Below, piece by piece: positions 62,469 to 64,000 of a stretch of DNA of 64,000 nt. Position numbers and translations under genes: made by a program. The notes under the pieces are model-generated. The model worked only from the letters and a program-made list of their open reading frames with translations, was not told the origin of the DNA and did not search any database. How positions within the stretch are numbered: the first letter of the stretch is position 1; every line of letters begins with the position of its first letter. Source of the stretch: Acidimicrobiia bacterium (GTDB taxonomy: Bacteria; Actinomycetota; Acidimicrobiia; IMCC26256; JAGNEX01); contig JACJWE010000002.1 of NCBI GenBank assembly GCA_020637365.1, positions 1,054,001 to 1,118,000 of the forward strand, in the 5' to 3' direction.

Positions 62469-62955
62469 ATGGCCAAACCGAAGCTCCCTGGCCTTTTTAC
62501 CGGTCTTGGGATCACGTTCAAGACGATGATGGACGGTGCGGTTACCGTCCAATATCCACATGAGCGAGAAGATCCGCCGACGAGGGCTCGTGGTGTCATC
62601 GCCCTGAAGGAAGAGAACTGCACGGCGTGCATGCTGTGTTCGCGGTCGTGTCCCGACTGGTGTATCTACATCGAAGGTCACAAGGAGAAGCGTCCGCCGC
62701 GGCGTGAGGGCGCCAAACCGCGTACCGTCAATATCCTCGACCGTTTCGATATCGACTATGGCCTTTGCATGTACTGCGGCATCTGTGTCGAGGTGTGTCC
62801 ATTCGATGCGCTCTTCTGGAGCCCCTGAGTTCGAGTATTCAGCGCCAAAGATCGCCGACCTCTTGCACGACAAGTCGCGTCTGGGTGAGTGGATGCTGAC
62901 CGTTCCACAGCCCGAGGCGCTCGAGGCCGGTGCGGATACGAAGGGGGCCAAGTGA
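62469..62955 (+). CDS. nuoI: complex I-like subunit I (operon 2), frameshifted near the C-terminus
   Basis: A ferredoxin-type subunit with two 4Fe-4S motifs, CTACMLCSRSCP and CMYCGICVEVCP. After CPFDALFWSP the frame shown stops at 62828, but the other frame continues PEFEYSAPKIADLLHDKSRLGEWML to 62955, a standard NuoI ending. One extra C in the run at 62822-62825 explains it. Repaired length is about 161 residues. Begins one base after nuoH2 and overlaps nuoJ2 by 4 bases. Confidence 0.92.
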
Positions 62956-63449
62956 ACCTTTCTCCGCACGACGTCGCCTTTGGCATCATCGCTGCAGGCA
63001 TGGTGATCGCAGCGATCGGTGTCGTAACGACCGACAACGTGATGCACGCAGCGCTGTTCCTGGTGATGGTAATGGCCGGATCGGCTGCGCAATACCTCCT
63101 CCTCGCCGCCGAATTCGTTGCTTGGGTGCAGGTCATCGTGTATATCGGCGCGGTGGTGATCCTGTTCTTGTTCGGCATCATGGTCACCCGTGCCCCCATG
63201 AGAGCAACAGCGTCGCAGACCAACTCACAACGGTTCGTCGGCGCGATCACAGCGCTCGGCCTCTTTGGATTGTTCGCGGCGATCGTGGTCGACGCCTATG
63301 AGCACACCCGGTTCGTGCCTGGTGATGCCGGTACGACCCAGGCGATCTCCAGCGAACTTTTCACCGACTTCATCGTGCCGTTCGAGTTGATTTCTTTGCT
63401 GTTGCTGGGAGCCCTGGTCGGGGCCGTCGCTTTGGCTCGGAAGGACTGA
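62952..63449 (+). CDS. nuoJ: complex I-like subunit J (operon 2)
   Basis: A 165-residue five-helix membrane subunit: DNVMHAALFLVMVMAGSAAQYLLLAAEFVAWVQVIVYIGAVVILFLFGIMVTR and the C-terminal helix FIVPFELISLLLLGALVGAVALARKD. GTG 62952 overlaps nuoI2 (GTGA). It lacks the longer loop of operon 1 NuoJ. Confidence 0.92.
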   Translation: MNLSPHDVAFGIIAAGMVIAAIGVVTTDNVMHAALFLVMVMAGSAAQYLLLAAEFVAWVQVIVYIGAVVILFLFGIMVTRAPMRATASQTNSQRFVGAITALGLFGLFAAIVVDAYEHTRFVPGDAGTTQAISSELFTDFIVPFELISLLLLGALVGAVALARKD

Positions 63450-63453
63450 ATAC

Positions 63454-63753
63454 ATGCAGATCATTCAGTTTCTGATCTTGGCCGCCTTCCTGTTTTGCGT
63501 CGGGGTCTATGGCGTCATCGTCCGAAAGAATTCGGTACTCGTCCTGATGAGCATCGAACTCATGCTCGCGGGGGTGAACCTCAACTTTCTGGCGTTCTCC
63601 GCAATGTTGAACGACACCGCTGGCCAGATCTTTGCTCTGTTCGTCATCGCCATCGCGGCGGCCGAAGTCGGCGTTGGCTTGGCGTTGGTGATCTTGATCT
63701 TCCGAGGTTTCGGTGTCAGCGACTTCAACGAACTCGACGAGATGAAGGGCTGA
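63454..63753 (+). CDS. nuoK: complex I-like subunit K (operon 2)
   Basis: A 99-residue three-helix subunit. Channel glutamates are present in LVLMSIELMLAGVNLNFL and AIAAAEVGVGLALVILIF. It begins 4 bases after nuoJ2 and ends 4 bases before nuoL2. Length is normal. Confidence 0.93.
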   Translation: MQIIQFLILAAFLFCVGVYGVIVRKNSVLVLMSIELMLAGVNLNFLAFSAMLNDTAGQIFALFVIAIAAAEVGVGLALVILIFRGFGVSDFNELDEMKG

Positions 63754-63757
63754 TCAC

Positions 63758-64000
63758 ATGATCGAACACGCATGGATCATCCCGACGATTCTTATCGCCT
63801 CGTTTTGGCTGATCCTCTTCTTTGGTAAGCGACTGCCCAACAAGGGCCACGAGATCGGGATCCCCGCCGTCCTCACGACCTTTGTGATGTCGTGTGTGGT
63901 CTTGTTCCAGTGGGTCACGGGCGACCACTCATCTGCTGAGCCGGTGCGCGCGTCGACGACCTGGTTCGAGATTGGCGATGTTCAGATTCGATTGGGTGTC
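63758..64000 (+). CDS. nuoL: complex I-like subunit L (operon 2), partial at window end
   Basis: Only the first 81 codons are inside the window. The start MIEHAWIIPTILIASFWLILFFGKRLPNKGHEIGIP and the following VLTTFVMSCVVLFQWVTG resemble NuoL N-termini. Position after nuoK2 supports the call. The rest, and probably nuoM and nuoN, lie beyond the window. Confidence 0.8.
   Translation, partial: MIEHAWIIPTILIASFWLILFFGKRLPNKGHEIGIPAVLTTFVMSCVVLFQWVTGDHSSAEPVRASTTWFEIGDVQIRLGV

Noticed and set aside
1..64000. tRNA, rRNA, CRISPR, insertion sequence or phage genes
   Set aside because: No cloverleaf-like sequence, regular short repeats with spacers, transposase or integrase motif was seen.

Overview
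The window looks like a chromosomal segment of a medium-to-high-GC actinobacterium, most likely from Acidimicrobiia or a relative (inference). The clues are an acyl-CoA carboxylase beta/epsilon pair, a DUF3039 protein, an ethylmalonyl/methylmalonyl-CoA type B12 mutase, a FadD15-type acyl-CoA ligase, a Gram-positive style LexA box and a 14-gene nuo operon. I saw no tRNA, rRNA, CRISPR array, transposase or integrase.

Region 1 (1-15.6 kb) is largely CoA and propionate metabolism. It holds methylmalonyl-CoA epimerase, an alpha/beta hydrolase, an ArsC-like protein, a MOSC protein, a GtrA-like membrane protein, acyl-CoA carboxylase beta and epsilon subunits, a metallophosphoesterase, a CaiB-type CoA-transferase, a long-chain acyl-CoA synthetase, Tag glycosylase, a PAS-GGDEF cyclase (minus strand), the B12 mutase (minus strand), a DUF1737-RGG protein and a DUF3039 protein. 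Region 2 (15.7-25.2 kb) has an unrecognised membrane protein, an FAD oxidoreductase, a secreted beta-propeller/Fn3 protein, argininosuccinate synthase and a PAS hybrid histidine kinase.

Region 3 (25.3-32.2 kb, minus strand) is the clearest unusual system: herA, sbcD (mre11), sbcC (rad50) and nurA in that order. This is the gene order of the archaeal end-resection operon. sbcD, sbcC and nurA are joined by 1-4 nt overlaps. A near-perfect actinobacterial LexA box sits on the predicted promoter, so the operon is probably an SOS-controlled double-strand-break resection machine. Region 4 (32.2-36.9 kb) has two back-to-back AI-2E transporters, a 3-hydroxyacyl-CoA dehydrogenase and an S51-like protein that lacks the expected serine.

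Region 5 (36.9-42.05 kb, minus strand) looks accessory. It holds a PKD-like secreted protein, a lipoprotein, a protein with trypsin-co-occurring domain 1, a papain-like peptidase, small proteins and a perfect 10-bp inverted repeat. The TCD1 and peptidase pair is the best candidate for an undescribed, possibly conflict-related module.

Region 6 (42.3-64.0 kb) is respiratory. A complete nuoA-N operon is followed by a lipoprotein gene and then by a second, divergent nuo operon (A,B,C,D,H,I,J,K,L, running off the end) that lacks nuoE, nuoF and nuoG.

Several conserved genes carry small indels. Uncompensated ones are in nuoG, nuoD2 and nuoI2. Compensated pairs are inferred in the MOSC gene, the acyl-CoA ligase and nuoE. 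Their spread and homopolymer context suggest consensus sequencing errors, but this cannot be settled from the sequence alone.
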